Below are positions 25,855 through 37,784 of a stretch of DNA of 64,000 nucleotides, piece after piece (within the stretch, counting starts at the first letter, position 1; every line of letters starts with the position of its first letter). The DNA is taken from positions 248,001 to 312,000 of the forward strand of contig CP085830.1 in the NCBI GenBank assembly GCA_020809705.1, given 5' to 3'. This stretch comes from Calonectria ilicicola (taxonomy: Eukaryota; Ascomycota; Sordariomycetes; Hypocreales; Nectriaceae). A program made the translations under genes and the position numbers. The notes under the pieces were generated by a model. That model was not told the origin of the DNA. It saw nothing but the letters and a program-made list of their open reading frames with translations, and searched no databases.

Positions 25855-27412
25855 ATTTGGGAGATACAGCTGTATGGTTGAGGTTTCTGAACAGTTTCAT
25901 GCCTCAAATGGCTTTTAACAAGTCAGAAAAACAAGTGAGACTTGTTTTCTTTAGTGGGAGAGGAAAATTGTGAAGGATTGGGGGGTATAAGCATATTTAT
26001 TCACTCTACACAATGATGGCTATTATTTCATGTTTTTTCATGTTACATTACTAGGTCATCATGTGAATTTTAGCTCAATACTATCCCTCAGATTCACATA
26101 AAAATGAGTGATTGAAGAATGCAGTATCATGATTGAGAATAGTGATCCATTTCGGTGATTCTGATGTATTTCGGCTAAACCTCATATTACAACGTACTGA
26201 TTCCTACAAGTCGCATCACACCTTCAGTATTTACGATCAACTGAAGTGAATTTAAATGTCCTCATCATTTCGCCAATCATCAATTTCGAAAATTTCACCA
26301 ATATCAATTTCTAGAACAACATGATAACAGGAAATGACAATCTTTGCATGCGATATTTGTCCCATTTTCGGTGGAATATCCATGTATCAGGTATATTGGC
26401 AAGGGTTCCCGACATCGAACATGACCTTAAATCAAATCCACAGCCAAAGACAAGTGAACCCTGCAATCGGGTCTCAGTCCAAGGTACCCCTTGTAATCCA
26501 TTGTCGTATCTCATTCAATGTTTAATCCGGTATTCCGTCGAGCACAGAGGTGTTCAGCCTCGCAACGCATTGCATCAAATGTCCGATTCTGCGACATGCT
26601 GGGGCTCGGCATTACTACATTGGGCTTGTCGATCTGAATGCACGGAAACTTTTTTTTTAAGTTGAGTTTCGGTCAGTGCTGAAAGTGGCATAATAATGAT
26701 CGAGACCTGCATGATAACGCTCAGACGTCATGTCTTGATGATGCCCATGTGATTGAGACGTCGATCTTGCTTGTTGAACAATCTGGTCATCCAATCGGAA
26801 TTTATGACTTACCGTACTGTTCTACCTTGTGCAACTCTAATTCTATTGAACACGAGATGAAACTAAGAAATTATGCCGTTTAACTTTTAACAACATTTAG
26901 CCCACCGGTTGCCGAATCCTACATTGAATACGAGCGGGCGGTAGATGTTACAAATAGGACACTGACATTATTTTTAGTCCTTGGTTGATCTATATGTGCT
27001 GCATCATGCGCTCGAGCTTCTCGGACTCTTCAAACTCCCGGTAGTCCCTTACGGTACGGAAAAATAAGCATAGATCAAGTCGTACCCCTAATAAACATTA
27101 CCACTTGCATGGGTGCCCTAAATGCATTATGTCGCTCTGTATTTGAGGGCTAATTATGTTCTATCTACAATGCCAAAATATATTGGAAGCGTGTGCCATA
27201 ATTTAATCGAGAATTTGAGTTTATACTGTGGGTATTCATTACATCACTTGCACATATTGAACCAGGTTTTGATAAAGATATTAAAAATGTATTCAAAGTG
27301 TATCTATCATTCTCTTGACTCAATGGACATCATATGAGGCAAATGATAATTAATGCTAATTATTTACTACCCCAATCGTCTTGAATCCTTGCATCCAGTG
27401 CAAAGAAATCAT
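25855..27412. other. AT-rich intergenic region, no gene seen
   Basis: About 1.56 kb between the cutinase and a convergent secreted-protein gene. Open frames here are short, lack splice support and encode no recognisable protein. No transposon ends or RNA genes seen. Confidence 0.4.
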
Positions 27413-28114
27413 TTACAGGGTGATACCAAGCTTGGCGCTGAGGCTGATGTTAAGACCAGCCCTGATGCCACCGGCAGCACCGAAGACAGCACCCAGGCAG
27501 GGAGCGATGACGCTGGCACGGGCGCTGATGAAGAGAGGGTTGAGGCTGGCGGTAACCTGGGCGAAGATGCCAGGGGCGATGCCGCAGACAAGAGTCAGGA
27601 CATCAGCGAGAAGGGAGAAGCAGGTGACGAGGATGGCCTTGAGCTCAACTCGGAGACCAACAGCAATGGTGAGCTTCTTGGTGCAGACGAGGATGTTGGT
27701 GATGAGCTTGACGATGAGGTTGAGGATGACCTTGATATCAGCGTCGGCGGAGACCTTGAGCTTGCCAGCAGCCTTGATATCAGCCTTGAGGGTGGTAAGG
27801 AGGTTGACAGTGGACTGGAGGTGAGGAAGAGAGGCCTGGGCACAGGCGTCTGCGGTGATCTTGCCCTTGCCCTTGCCGATGGCGCCAACCTTGGCATCGA
27901 TGTTGACGGTGACAGCGGCGACAGCGGAGTTGCAGCTGTCAAGGCGGGCAATGAGGTCGGCAGAGGCGAAGATGGTGCGCTTCTCAGCGAGGAAGTCGGT
28001 GACCTCGCGGGCCTCGATGAAGGGAGCAACCTCGGAGCGCTCAAGGTTGTCGGAGACAGGAGCAGCAATGGCCGAGATGGCCAGAGCAAAGACGGAGAAG
28101 AATGAAGCCTTCAT
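27413..28114 (-). CDS. Small secreted Ala-rich protein, unknown family
   Basis: Intronless, 233 aa. N-terminal signal peptide MKASFFSVFALAISAIAAPVS, then a charged pro-like segment and a possible Lys-Arg cleavage site (LAEKRTIF). The rest is Ala/Leu/Val-rich with five cysteines (DSCNS, DACAQ, LVCTK, VTCFS, LVCGI) plus one in APCLG, and a glycine-rich end. Codon use is extreme: third positions are mostly C or G, unlike the neighbours, which suggests high expression. As a side effect the other strand and a second frame are also open for hundreds of bases. I do not recognise the family; a surface-active or wall-associated secreted protein is possible but not shown. Confidence 0.75.
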   Translation of the reverse strand: MKASFFSVFALAISAIAAPVSDNLERSEVAPFIEAREVTDFLAEKRTIFASADLIARLDSCNSAVAAVTVNIDAKVGAIGKGKGKITADACAQASLPHLQSTVNLLTTLKADIKAAGKLKVSADADIKVILNLIVKLITNILVCTKKLTIAVGLRVELKAILVTCFSLLADVLTLVCGIAPGIFAQVTASLNPLFISARASVIAPCLGAVFGAAGGIRAGLNISLSAKLGITL

Positions 28115-31100
28115 TATGAATTAGGTAAAAGTTGTAAGTGGTAAAAAGTTGTGGTGGTTGGTAGTGGTTGGTCTGTTGAGAATTGCTCAAAGAGTGAGTT
28201 GAAGAAGCTGATGAGATGAGTGAATGTGTTGCTGGTGATGATGAGTCGACTTGAGGAGAGCAAAGGGATGTATTTATTACTTTCGAGGCATTGAATTCAA
28301 CATCTACTTGAGTGTCGATTTAATCCCCGGCTCAATGCTCCGGCTCAATGCTACGACCGGTTGTGACAGGCGACTAGCGTTTGGAAAGCAGGTTAGTGGC
28401 AGCCACACGTCCAAGCGTAGGCGAATGGTAAGATTAACTCGGACCAAATTAGAAATCACCCACGGGGCGCGCGACGAGCGCCTTTCCTGTTTGTTCTCTC
28501 TGCCTACAGCTGCAGTGCAATGCAGTCGGTCGGTCCACTCTCTCTCTCATTTCCTTTTTCTTTTTCGTTCTCGAATTTAGGCTCACTGACGATCATCTTC
28601 AGTTGCCGCTGCGATCTACATTGAACTCTCCAGGAGCGGTGTATCTGCCGATGGCCCGTGTGCCGGGTTTACGGTTCTTGTCTTATTTTAGCAGTGGTTT
28701 GTCTTGTGTTATCAAGCTTAATCTATGTCGTGTCTCAGCTGCAGTTGGTCGAAAAAATGTTTGAGGTGTATTCGGTGAGCTGTGGCTAGTCAAAGCGGCG
28801 CCCCTTTCTTTTTTCGCCGTGTTTACGCCGTGTGGCAGATGGCATTCGTGTCACCAATCACGCACCATGCGCCATGCAGCCAGAAAAGAAAAGAGGCGTA
28901 GAAGCCCGTGGATACTAGTTCCGGTGATTTCCAGCAAGAGCGCAGACGTTTGGGCGCTACTTTGGGCTCTCAGGCCAGTGCCATTGATAGTTTGTTTGAG
29001 GCCGCAGTGCTCAGGCCATTGAACAGCGGGTGGATCGGGATGATGGGCAGAAACATTCCCCACCAACTGCCCGTTTTGGCATTTGACAGGTAATTGAAGG
29101 ATGCGACTGGCTGGCTTGGGCGTTGCCGAGGCTGCAATACGAAAGAAAAGCTGGAGATGGCGGTGATGCTGCTGTTGCTGCGGCTGACAAGCGACAACGG
29201 TGAATGAATGAATGGCTGAATGACTGACTTGCCTGCCTGCATATGCAGCCTGTCTGTTTGACTTGCCTTGTCACGCATGCAGTGCTCGTTAATTGCCAAG
29301 TGCTAAGCGATGTCTCACAGGCACAGTTCTCGGGCCTACTCTTCCAGCTACGCTGCCCAACGCTGCAGGGCCACCACGAATTCTTGCCAGCGCACGGCGC
29401 AAGGGGAGATGGCGATCCTGAGCGGCCCATGGACAGGGTCTGCACCATGCTTGATTCCCCTTGGTCTTGGCTGTAAACAATTCAGCCTTTGAGTTTGGCC
29501 TGTGGGTTCTTGGCGATTGGTTTAAATCTCGGAAACAATGCCGATCCATATCATCAATTTACCTACCCTGGATAATTGAATTTCCTCCCTGGTGTCAACT
29601 TTCTAACCGGGATTTGCCTCTACATGAATATGATGAACTTGATGAGAGATTGATAAACAATCTCGCAGGGGAACTCGATAAATTTCGCTTCATACTTGCT
29701 TCAATAGTTGTGCAGATTTGGGGATTTTCTACATATCCTCAGAAATCTCCCTCGCTGCATATTGCATTCATTCTCCGGAATCAGTGCAACCACCGGTTTC
29801 CCAGTTGATTCGGATTTTTTTTTTTTTTTAAATTATCACAATTATCTTGCCGGGTTCCCCATGTGAAGAAACAAAGCGCTTATCGCACCAGTTTCTGTTC
29901 TAGGCATTTACCTCAACAAAGTGTCCAGCCACGAAATGTCCGTGAAGAAAACTTTGCAGCCACATCACAAGCAGAAGCGGGGGCTGCATGCAATGCAGTG
30001 TCCTTGGAAAAGCGGGGCTGCATTATTTGGCCTGTGCCACCTATCATGGGAAATATCAATTCTCCATCGAAGATTATTAGGGCAGAGATGCGCCGAGTGA
30101 GCCGAAAGCTGCAGGTCTGTGAGGCCCACCTTGCGGAGTCGCGACGACTTTGTTCTTGAAGAAATCTCACCAAGATCAATTAACTGTTTGTGTTGCAAAT
30201 GTTCCATGGGCGGAGAATCCTTTGCGTTCTAGCATCCAGACGTGGCAACCTTTGTCCCCTAATCCTAAGCCATCTATTCAACGCCTCCATCAATTTCAGC
30301 TAAAAGTAAACGAAGTTGCCTTCACCGTTTCTCATTAGCGACATAGTGACAGATCCTCAAATATGGTCATGCTCGGGTAGTGCGGAACGGTGCATTACAA
30401 GTGACAGAATTTATGGTTCAGGCCAAACTGTTGCAGGTGGTAGACCTTAGTTTAGCTAACGGTGCTGACGACGATTTTCCCCTGAGTGAGATTGATAATA
30501 GGAGCTTCATGTGAACTATTCTCATCCAACCCCGAATAGCCGGTTTAGCGTTTGCGACTCAGGTGTTGGTGGCTGGTCGCTAGCGCAGTCAGCCACGCCG
30601 TCACCGTTCCGCCGTCACACGTGTGGAGAAGTGTTCCAAGCTCAATTCATAGAGATTCTAGAGCATCGAATTTGTGACGGGTCGTGGAGGTTGGCTAACG
30701 GGCCTTGGCTTAGTTGTAATGATAACTACGAAGTCGGTCTGACTGCCAAGATTTCAATGATAGACTTTCACATGAAAGGCATTTGTTTCTTGTATTATGG
30801 AACCCATTTTCCAATTCCGTCCCTTTTATGTGGGATAGCGTAACTTACCAATCAAATAGAAGATGACCATGAATAGTCAGTGTAACTATTGCATCACTAG
30901 TTTGTGACTACAGTATTGGTGTTTCTGTTTTTCTTTTGCCACCTTGAGTTCTGTAATTACCCTACACCAACAGGCTATGGACATGTCTATTGAATATGAA
31001 TTAGGATGTGAAAGCGAATCACATTAAAATGAGAGTTAATAAATTTTCCAATTTCAATACTGGATATTATTTATTTTACTGAGAAATAAAGGCTTAAATG

Positions 31101-34100
31101 GAGAGGTTGATGTTATTCCTTCAAAGTATCGGAACGATTTTCATCAGTTGAGAGAAACTACTTGTAAACGCCTTTGTGAATGGCAACTGCCCAGCACAAC
31201 GGTCTCGTTGCATTATATGATGTCTGAGACTGTCATAAATTTATTGCCACTATTTCTATTCGCTCAATGCACTTCTTGACTCTGGCTCGACATTGGCGAT
31301 GCATGAGGTAACCAACCTTGCAATCGGTAATTGCAGCAAAGGATCGACATACTAGGCGAGGGGGAAGGGGTCTTGCTTACGTATACTGAATAATCGAAAG
31401 CGCTGATGGGGATGTAAATGACATTCAATAGGGGAAATGGAATTTCGGGAATGCGGCATTGACAGCTTGAGGCGAAACACTTTAAATGAGGCGTGGAGCA
31501 GACACTTGACTCCTTTATTAGCCAGTGGGGTAAAAGTCAGCAGTTTCATTTGCACAACCAACGCATCTGTATCTGTGCAGCCTTGGCTGGTGCACGGAAG
31601 ATGCAGACTAATCACCAAGACGTGTTGGCTGGTCGGTTTGTGCCTAGTCGGACGACTGGCTCAAAATTGTGGTTGCGCTCATCTCATTTGGGAAATGCTA
31701 TGACAGATTGTGTGATATATCGAATCACATTATTCTAGACTGTAGTCACTAATCCTATTTGGGGTAGTGTATGGGAGCTGAGATCTGTGGCTTGCCAGCT
31801 ATACTCTAATTGGATAAGGGCTGAATACATGCTTGCATTAGATATGAAACTATTGCACATCTCGATATACCACAGTTATGCAAATGCACAGGGCAACACA
31901 GTACATCAGAACACAGTGTGGCATTGTATTTCCCAACTCTGCGCGTCAACCAACTATTGTCGCTATTTGGCCAGATAAAAAAAGTGTTCTACCTACTGGC
32001 ACTAGGGATATGAATAATGATTTTTTTTTAAAGAAAAAATAGGTTTAAGCTTCTAAATAAATAACAAGGTTACTGAAGCAGGCCTCAGCAAGCTGATCCC
32101 ATTAGTAGACACTTTTAGCAGTAATGTTGGTACTGATTTTGTCAGATTCGAGTCGACATTCGATTCAGAGATGGCATTATTATGCAAGCGGACTAGCCGC
32201 ATGTGAAATGTAGCTTTGATATAACTTGAAAGTTTTGTGTTGTGAGGTTGAAGGCGATCCTCATTATGGACGGCGGAAATGCCGTGTATATTCAGACCGA
32301 GACTGCTGGCTCTGGCACGAAGTGCTTCGAGCCAATCAATAGTCTCAATTACATTTTGGCATATATAAATTGATTCATGCGTTCATATATCTATCACGTA
32401 TCAGGGCAACATCTGCATGGACATGGAATTTGGCGCAAATCACACCAGCCCCAAGATTGATCGGAAACTCGACCAAGTGATGAATGAGTCTAAGTACTAT
32501 TCCAAAACAATTCGGACGAGATGAAAAGTTCCCCCTAAGACAAAAGTCTTTTCTTCTTTCAGGACGACTTGCGGTCAAAGGTGGATAGCGACGGATTCTG
32601 CCAAGGAAATTGCTGGTACATCGGCCGTGATTCCATCAAAATCTTTTGGGTATTTTGGGGAGGCCATAAGCTCCTGATTTCTTCTGGTTGGACATCCGTT
32701 CTTGATTGATTTTTTTTCAGGCTTGTGATGAAAAAATGAAGCGACAGCATAGCCATTAGTGGCCATACGCTGTAAGGTCCTCGATGCGCCTGGTTGACGT
32801 AGAGCATGATGAATACCACTTTCAGGCGTCGGGACTAATGTAGGATGAGGTGGGTCGCTTTGATTTCGCAGATGTTTATTTTTCGAGTTCTGCGGGAGAG
32901 TTGGAGTAGCACTCAAAATGATGAGGTTGTGGTTCGATTCTGCTTGTATTCTGGGGGTTCGATGCAAGCGCGAGTGCTTCGGGTTTTAGTGAGATCGATA
33001 TATGTTGCGTGGAATATCGGTGGAACCCTTAAAAAAACCAAGGGTAAAAGAATTCGAGCTGATTGCGATGAGGGAAGACTAATAATAAGTCTAAAATTGT
33101 GTGTTGAGAAAGCTGTGGTTTTTGAGGAACATGTCTCTCCACTCAAGACACAGCCCATGGATTATATAGCCTCGTCGAGCAATCTCGTTCCTGAGGTACT
33201 TTGTTATCCGGCTTATCCCAATTTGGTAGCATTTTTCTTGCGCAGGCCATCACCAGGTCACTCCGAGTCATATTCGGTGTCGGTGTTGTCATAGGCCAGG
33301 TCACGCTCTCTTCACAGGCTTGTCTTGTGGCAGTGCTTATGCCAAGTGGGAACTTTGTCAGCCTTACATCCGCCAATGCCGCGTAGGCGAAGCAAAAATT
33401 AAGCGAGCTCCGTTACATAATCGCCATTTCCACTGCAAGACTGCCTTGGCTGAATTGACGCAATAAAATCTGTCTGGTTGGTTGAATCAGCGTGAGCGGC
33501 CAATTGTATATCAATGAGTGTACTGTAAGTGGGGGTGTCACTGGTGTCGTAAGGCACGATGTGATTGTCATCTCGGAGGATAGTAGAGTCTGGGTACAAG
33601 AGGCTGGAGCGCGCTGCGGTCGCACTCGCTCGCTTAGATCGCCTTGGAGAAGACCTTAACGGCCATAGGCATAGGGCTGAAGTCCATATGCAGTAAAAGG
33701 AAGATGGAAGGAAATTTATGGAATTGAGTTGGTCTGTCTCGTTGCAAGATGTTCAAATTTAATAAACACACAAGGGACCAATGAGTCAAACCCAAATCCT
33801 AACATAGTATTAAAGTGTGGCTACCGAACCGTGATCTTCCAAGCTAAACGGTCGTATCCGCGGAACAATTAAAACAATCCAATAGTTTACGCGAAAGGAT
33901 TGCTAGTGAATAGTTTGTGATCAAAACATTGAAAGTTAGAGCCTCCAGTTTTTGGTAGAAAAGGAAGCAAAATTAGTAAAAGAACTGCATCATTTATTTA
34001 GGGAAGTAATCTTATGAGTCTAATCTATAGAACAGGAAGTAAAACAAAAAGAAAATCGCTGTGTTGGGTATTCGAGAAATTGTGGCTGGCTGGACAACCA

Positions 34101-34250
34101 CCATTGGTTAAGTAACATCTAGGAATACATCATCTAATTGCGGTTCATAACCCATCTATAAAACGTGAATAGAAAATAAAAGAAGGAAAGTAAAAAGCGA
34201 TAATTCGCTTTTGAGCTCATTCATTGAACAATCATTTGGTAAAGTGGCGT
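28115..34250. other. Gene-poor region of about 6.1 kb
   Basis: Apart from the promoter side of the secreted-protein gene (28115-28300, which has a TATA-like ATAAATA on the minus strand near 28269-28275), I find no gene here. Many short open frames exist on both strands, but none shows a conserved motif, a signal peptide with cysteines or in-frame splice continuity. There is a poly-T tract near 29815-29829. No transposase, reverse transcriptase, terminal repeats or RNA gene are recognised. Confidence 0.45.
28327..28352. repeat. Tandem duplication of a 13-mer
   Basis: CCGGCTCAATGCT occurs twice in direct succession, upstream of the secreted-protein gene. No function is evident. Confidence 0.7.
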
Positions 34251-36032
34251 CTATTGACGAATCATTGAAGGGGCAGCGATTGCCAGCGTTCGTCCATTCA
34301 CGTTCTCATGTTCAACCACACCATATCGAGCTTCCTGCTTTCCGACCTGCTTGGCCAATTTATCTGCCTCGGCGTTGACATCGGCATTGGCCAAGATGGG
34401 CGCTTGGAAAGCAGCAGCAATTTCGAGGGGACTCATGGACACTCGGCGACCGAGGAGCCAGAATCCTTCAAACAACCAGAGTATGGCCACTGCAGTGACA
34501 AATACAATGGCGAGGGCGCCGCCAATGAAGCCCGCATGGAGCGTATACTTTGTCAATGTGCGGTCTTGAGTTCCATCGAGTGACTGGTGCGAGGTCGAAT
34601 TCGTAAATGCGAGGGCAGTGCGGAATGTAAGCTCTCGAATCGCGTCCAGAACATACGGAGTTGGGTCCATCCAAGTCATATTAGTTGTTCCCAATGCATC
34701 TTGGGTCGAGTTCATGTATGTGTAAGACATCGGTCCCTCTCCCATGACAGAGTAGATACTGGTTCGATATAAGCTGACATCGCTGCCGTAAATATTATTG
34801 GCTGCGTAAGCAATGCCTCCAAGAACGGACGGCATAGGCGCACCCAGTCCGGTCATCTCGTATCCCATGTAAAGCCGTGAAACAGTGTTGTTGGTGTATT
34901 GATCAACATCATCCAACGTCAAGGTGCCATTGGTCTCGTGAAATTTGTATTTGACCTTGCCAATGTGCAACGTGCAGTTGGTGCTAATGAAGTTTCCTTT
35001 GCTGGCGGCCTTGGGCTTGTAGAGGGTCGAAACGCTGATGGTATCCGGGTCGTAAGTACCCATTGCAGAGACGGAAATGGATCCAACTGTCGTCTCATTA
35101 CCAATCTCCAACTTATCTAGCCCAAGATCATATGGTTGATCGCCACTTGTGCAGTTTACATCAAATCCCGGAGCAATCAGGATGCCGGCGCAGGTTCCAT
35201 TGCATCCACCGAGGCTAAGCTTTATGTCGGTGCGGCTGCTAAAGTCCTGGACGACGGCTGAGAAGTTTTGCGACAATGCGCTGACTGACGGGGAGTGTGT
35301 CATGTAGTATCCGGTTGCCTGGCTGAATCCCTCGGGCGACAGGTTGGCGCTGAAGGTGGCGAGCTCTCGGTCCACGACGGTGGTCTGGCCAGCAGCACGT
35401 TGCACCAACGGACCCGTGACAATGAGGAGCAGCACCAAGACAGATGCAAGCGACACCTTGTTGAAGTTGCGCACCTCGATAATAGACTGAACTGCGCTGG
35501 AGCCGTGCTGCCAGTATCGATGGCTGTCGTACAGAGTGCCGCCTTTGAGCATCTTGACCCACCAGGCGAGCGTTACGCCCTCGCTGAATGCCAAAGTGAG
35601 ACCTGCGTTTCCCACGGCAATCAGGACAGCCAAGGCCACGGCCAATTGAATCGGGAATCCTTTGGACGGCCATTGATTCGTTTCCTTCCCGTCTGCTGAG
35701 AGCGCGACAGCAACAATAGCCACACAACTGGCAAATGTTACAAACAATCCGCCAATGCCTACCCACGGAGCTCCTCGGAGGCCTCTTGGTTGCCATATCG
35801 CTGCTGGTTCTTGTATGTTCATCTGTATGTGAGAATTGCGCATGGCTCGAGCTGGACGTTCTTGATTGGAGTCGAAGCTCTCGGTGGCTGGTAATGGGCG
35901 TCCATCGCTAGACGACCACTCCTCCTTGGTGACATATCGCGGTGGCGGTGGATCGAACTCGTTGGCATCAAAATGATGGGTTGGGCTGCTCACGCCCCGA
36001 TCAATCACGGACGATCGTTGTCGAGAATCCAT
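34251..36032 (-). CDS. Large fungal four-helix membrane glycoprotein, unknown function
   Basis: One uninterrupted frame. The start at 36032 (MDSRQRSS) gives 593 aa; an upstream Met at 36077 would add 15 residues. The order is a polar, proline-rich cytosolic N-terminus (~90 residues), three close membrane segments (GGLFVTFASCVAIVAVAL, IQLAVALAVLIAVGNAGLTLAF, VSLASVLVLLLIVTGPLV), an outer domain of ~300 residues with many N-x-S/T sites and several cysteines, then a last helix (FIGGALAIVFVTAVAILWLF) and a short tail. The topology, and the WVKMLKGGTLYDSHRYWQ segment between helices 2 and 3, recall the DUF3176-like group of Pezizomycotina membrane proteins; family assignment is tentative. Same overall plan as the product of 10200-12505 but clearly different in sequence. 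Confidence 0.82.
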   Translation of the reverse strand: MDSRQRSSVIDRGVSSPTHHFDANEFDPPPPRYVTKEEWSSSDGRPLPATESFDSNQERPARAMRNSHIQMNIQEPAAIWQPRGLRGAPWVGIGGLFVTFASCVAIVAVALSADGKETNQWPSKGFPIQLAVALAVLIAVGNAGLTLAFSEGVTLAWWVKMLKGGTLYDSHRYWQHGSSAVQSIIEVRNFNKVSLASVLVLLLIVTGPLVQRAAGQTTVVDRELATFSANLSPEGFSQATGYYMTHSPSVSALSQNFSAVVQDFSSRTDIKLSLGGCNGTCAGILIAPGFDVNCTSGDQPYDLGLDKLEIGNETTVGSISVSAMGTYDPDTISVSTLYKPKAASKGNFISTNCTLHIGKVKYKFHETNGTLTLDDVDQYTNNTVSRLYMGYEMTGLGAPMPSVLGGIAYAANNIYGSDVSLYRTSIYSVMGEGPMSYTYMNSTQDALGTTNMTWMDPTPYVLDAIRELTFRTALAFTNSTSHQSLDGTQDRTLTKYTLHAGFIGGALAIVFVTAVAILWLFEGFWLLGRRVSMSPLEIAAAFQAPILANADVNAEADKLAKQVGKQEARYGVVEHENVNGRTLAIAAPSMIRQ

Positions 36033-37784
36033 CTTAGCGTTGTGGAACGTTGAACAGTGCCAAGCATCAATCGTCACCTATTCGGCGGCGCCAGCGAACT
36101 GGATCAATGTCAAGCTCATAAATGCATTAGTACAAGTCGAGATTTGAATCAAGTAGCGAGTACGGTGCCGCTGCGGCGAGGTCATGCGAGGTCCGGCTAC
36201 TTTAAGTCGCCATTTTTTGAATTTCCCATAACCCCAGCTCCACTTCCCGTTTGGACCCTGTACTTTCGTCTGAACAATTTCAACGTCTTTACCTAATCAG
36301 TCGTTATTCAGCGGCACAAGAAATGCCCGACGTCACGATCTGTGTTTTGACATGAAGCCGTCACAGCAGGGGCCCAAAGACGGCAAGGCGGCGCCATTCC
36401 GAGACCCACTGGGAGTTCCCTTCATTAAACTTAGTACATAGGGCAACCAACAGCTGTGCTGGAATACAATGGGGCCTGTGGCACGTAAATGAATACGAGT
36501 GTTTTAAATTACCAGAGGACAGCGAATAGAGATCGACCAGCTTTTGGTGGCGAGAATCATCACAACACAATGTCATGGGCCACATGGTTTACATACGATT
36601 TGCCTGACAAGCAACCATCCCCATCACACAAGATCGTGATCTCCATCTTTACGGAACCATCACGCCCCTCTTTTGCTATCGTATGTGGGGAGCATCTCCT
36701 GTCACGACGATGAGCGTCGTCAGCACAGCGGGCCTTGATTGAGGGGAAGAAAGTTTGGGAAAGATGTTGCAAGACTAGACATGCTCGCTTTGCAGTTGCG
36801 CCGTAGTTGGCTTCCTAGTAATTGTTGGTGCGCATTACCAAAAGCCTACATACAAGTCGGCATCTCGGACACCTGATGCACATAGCTTCAGGACAAGGCC
36901 AATGCTAGGGTTGTAATCATGAACAGGAATGAGTAATCATTGCATACCCTCGTACATAGTTCCAGACCAACAAGCTTTCTCAATTCTGCAGCTCGGAAAG
37001 CGGCATTTATGCGTTACAGATAGAAATTCTACATGTGCCGATTTTTCATCCCTTCTACCCTGCATCAAGTGCTCGTTACACAGGCCGAAACAGAGCGAGA
37101 CGCAGGGTGACTTGGCGGCGGGCCCGGTTGCTAAATCTGTTATCTGCTCTTGGCAATCGAACATTCCAGCCTTCTACGACTAACCAAAAACGCGTATGCC
37201 CCTCCATCGGGCGATCAAACCCAGTCACCTGAGTTTCAGCCATGTCATCACGTAAGAGTCCATGACTGAAGATAGGTCCTTGCATAAGGAACAAGGCCGC
37301 ACCAGTAAAAAAAAATACAAGCAGGAGAATGAGAATATTCACACAAATGATTATTGAAACAGTAGTGAAATCGGCAAATCGTGCACTGTGTTTTTCGAAT
37401 TCAATGATGTACTAGATTAGGCTTTTGGCATGAATTCCAACATTTCCCAAACCGTAATCCGCACACACCAATGAATCTTGTCCGATTCTCTCCAGCTCTA
37501 GACAGCTATGAGTGACTGCCCACCCAGCTTCTGAAGTCTGGTTTTGTCGAATTGCTCGACCAGCTGCTGGATTCAGCCCACTGCTGGTTCCATCTTTGCG
37601 ATTGAGGATGAACTGATCCTTGACGGTGGCTGAATAATGTGAACGCATCACTAGTAAATGATGGCTTTGACAGAAGAGCAGTATTTGGTGAGCACAGATG
37701 CACCCATTTCTTCATTCATCATCCGATTTTGACAAAATACGCTAGATTGGCACGTGATTTCTCGTCGCCCTCTGCTGTCTTGTC
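36033..37784. other. Intergenic, no gene seen
   Basis: About 1.75 kb between divergent genes. Short open frames on both strands have no recognisable features. Just before 37785 the plus strand encodes a hydrophobic LVALCCLV stretch in frame with the following gene, but behind a TGA. Confidence 0.4.

Noticed and set aside
27353..28105. 250-codon plus-strand open frame opposite the secreted-protein gene
   Set aside because: The minus-strand frame has a signal peptide, cysteines and sensible end points; the plus frame is Gly/Asp/Glu-rich low-complexity sequence that follows from the codon bias.
28819..30160. Several overlapping open frames on both strands, up to 145 codons
   Set aside because: They shadow each other, contain no domain features, and do not connect through plausible introns.
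32559..33376. Overlapping frames of 60-150 codons on both strands
   Set aside because: No conserved motifs and no consistent coding bias; treated as spacer.
36080..36100. GGCGCC-containing stretch as another copy of the regulator palindrome
   Set aside because: It lacks the right-hand CCG half (CGGCGCCA) and lies next to a gene with no link to the cluster.
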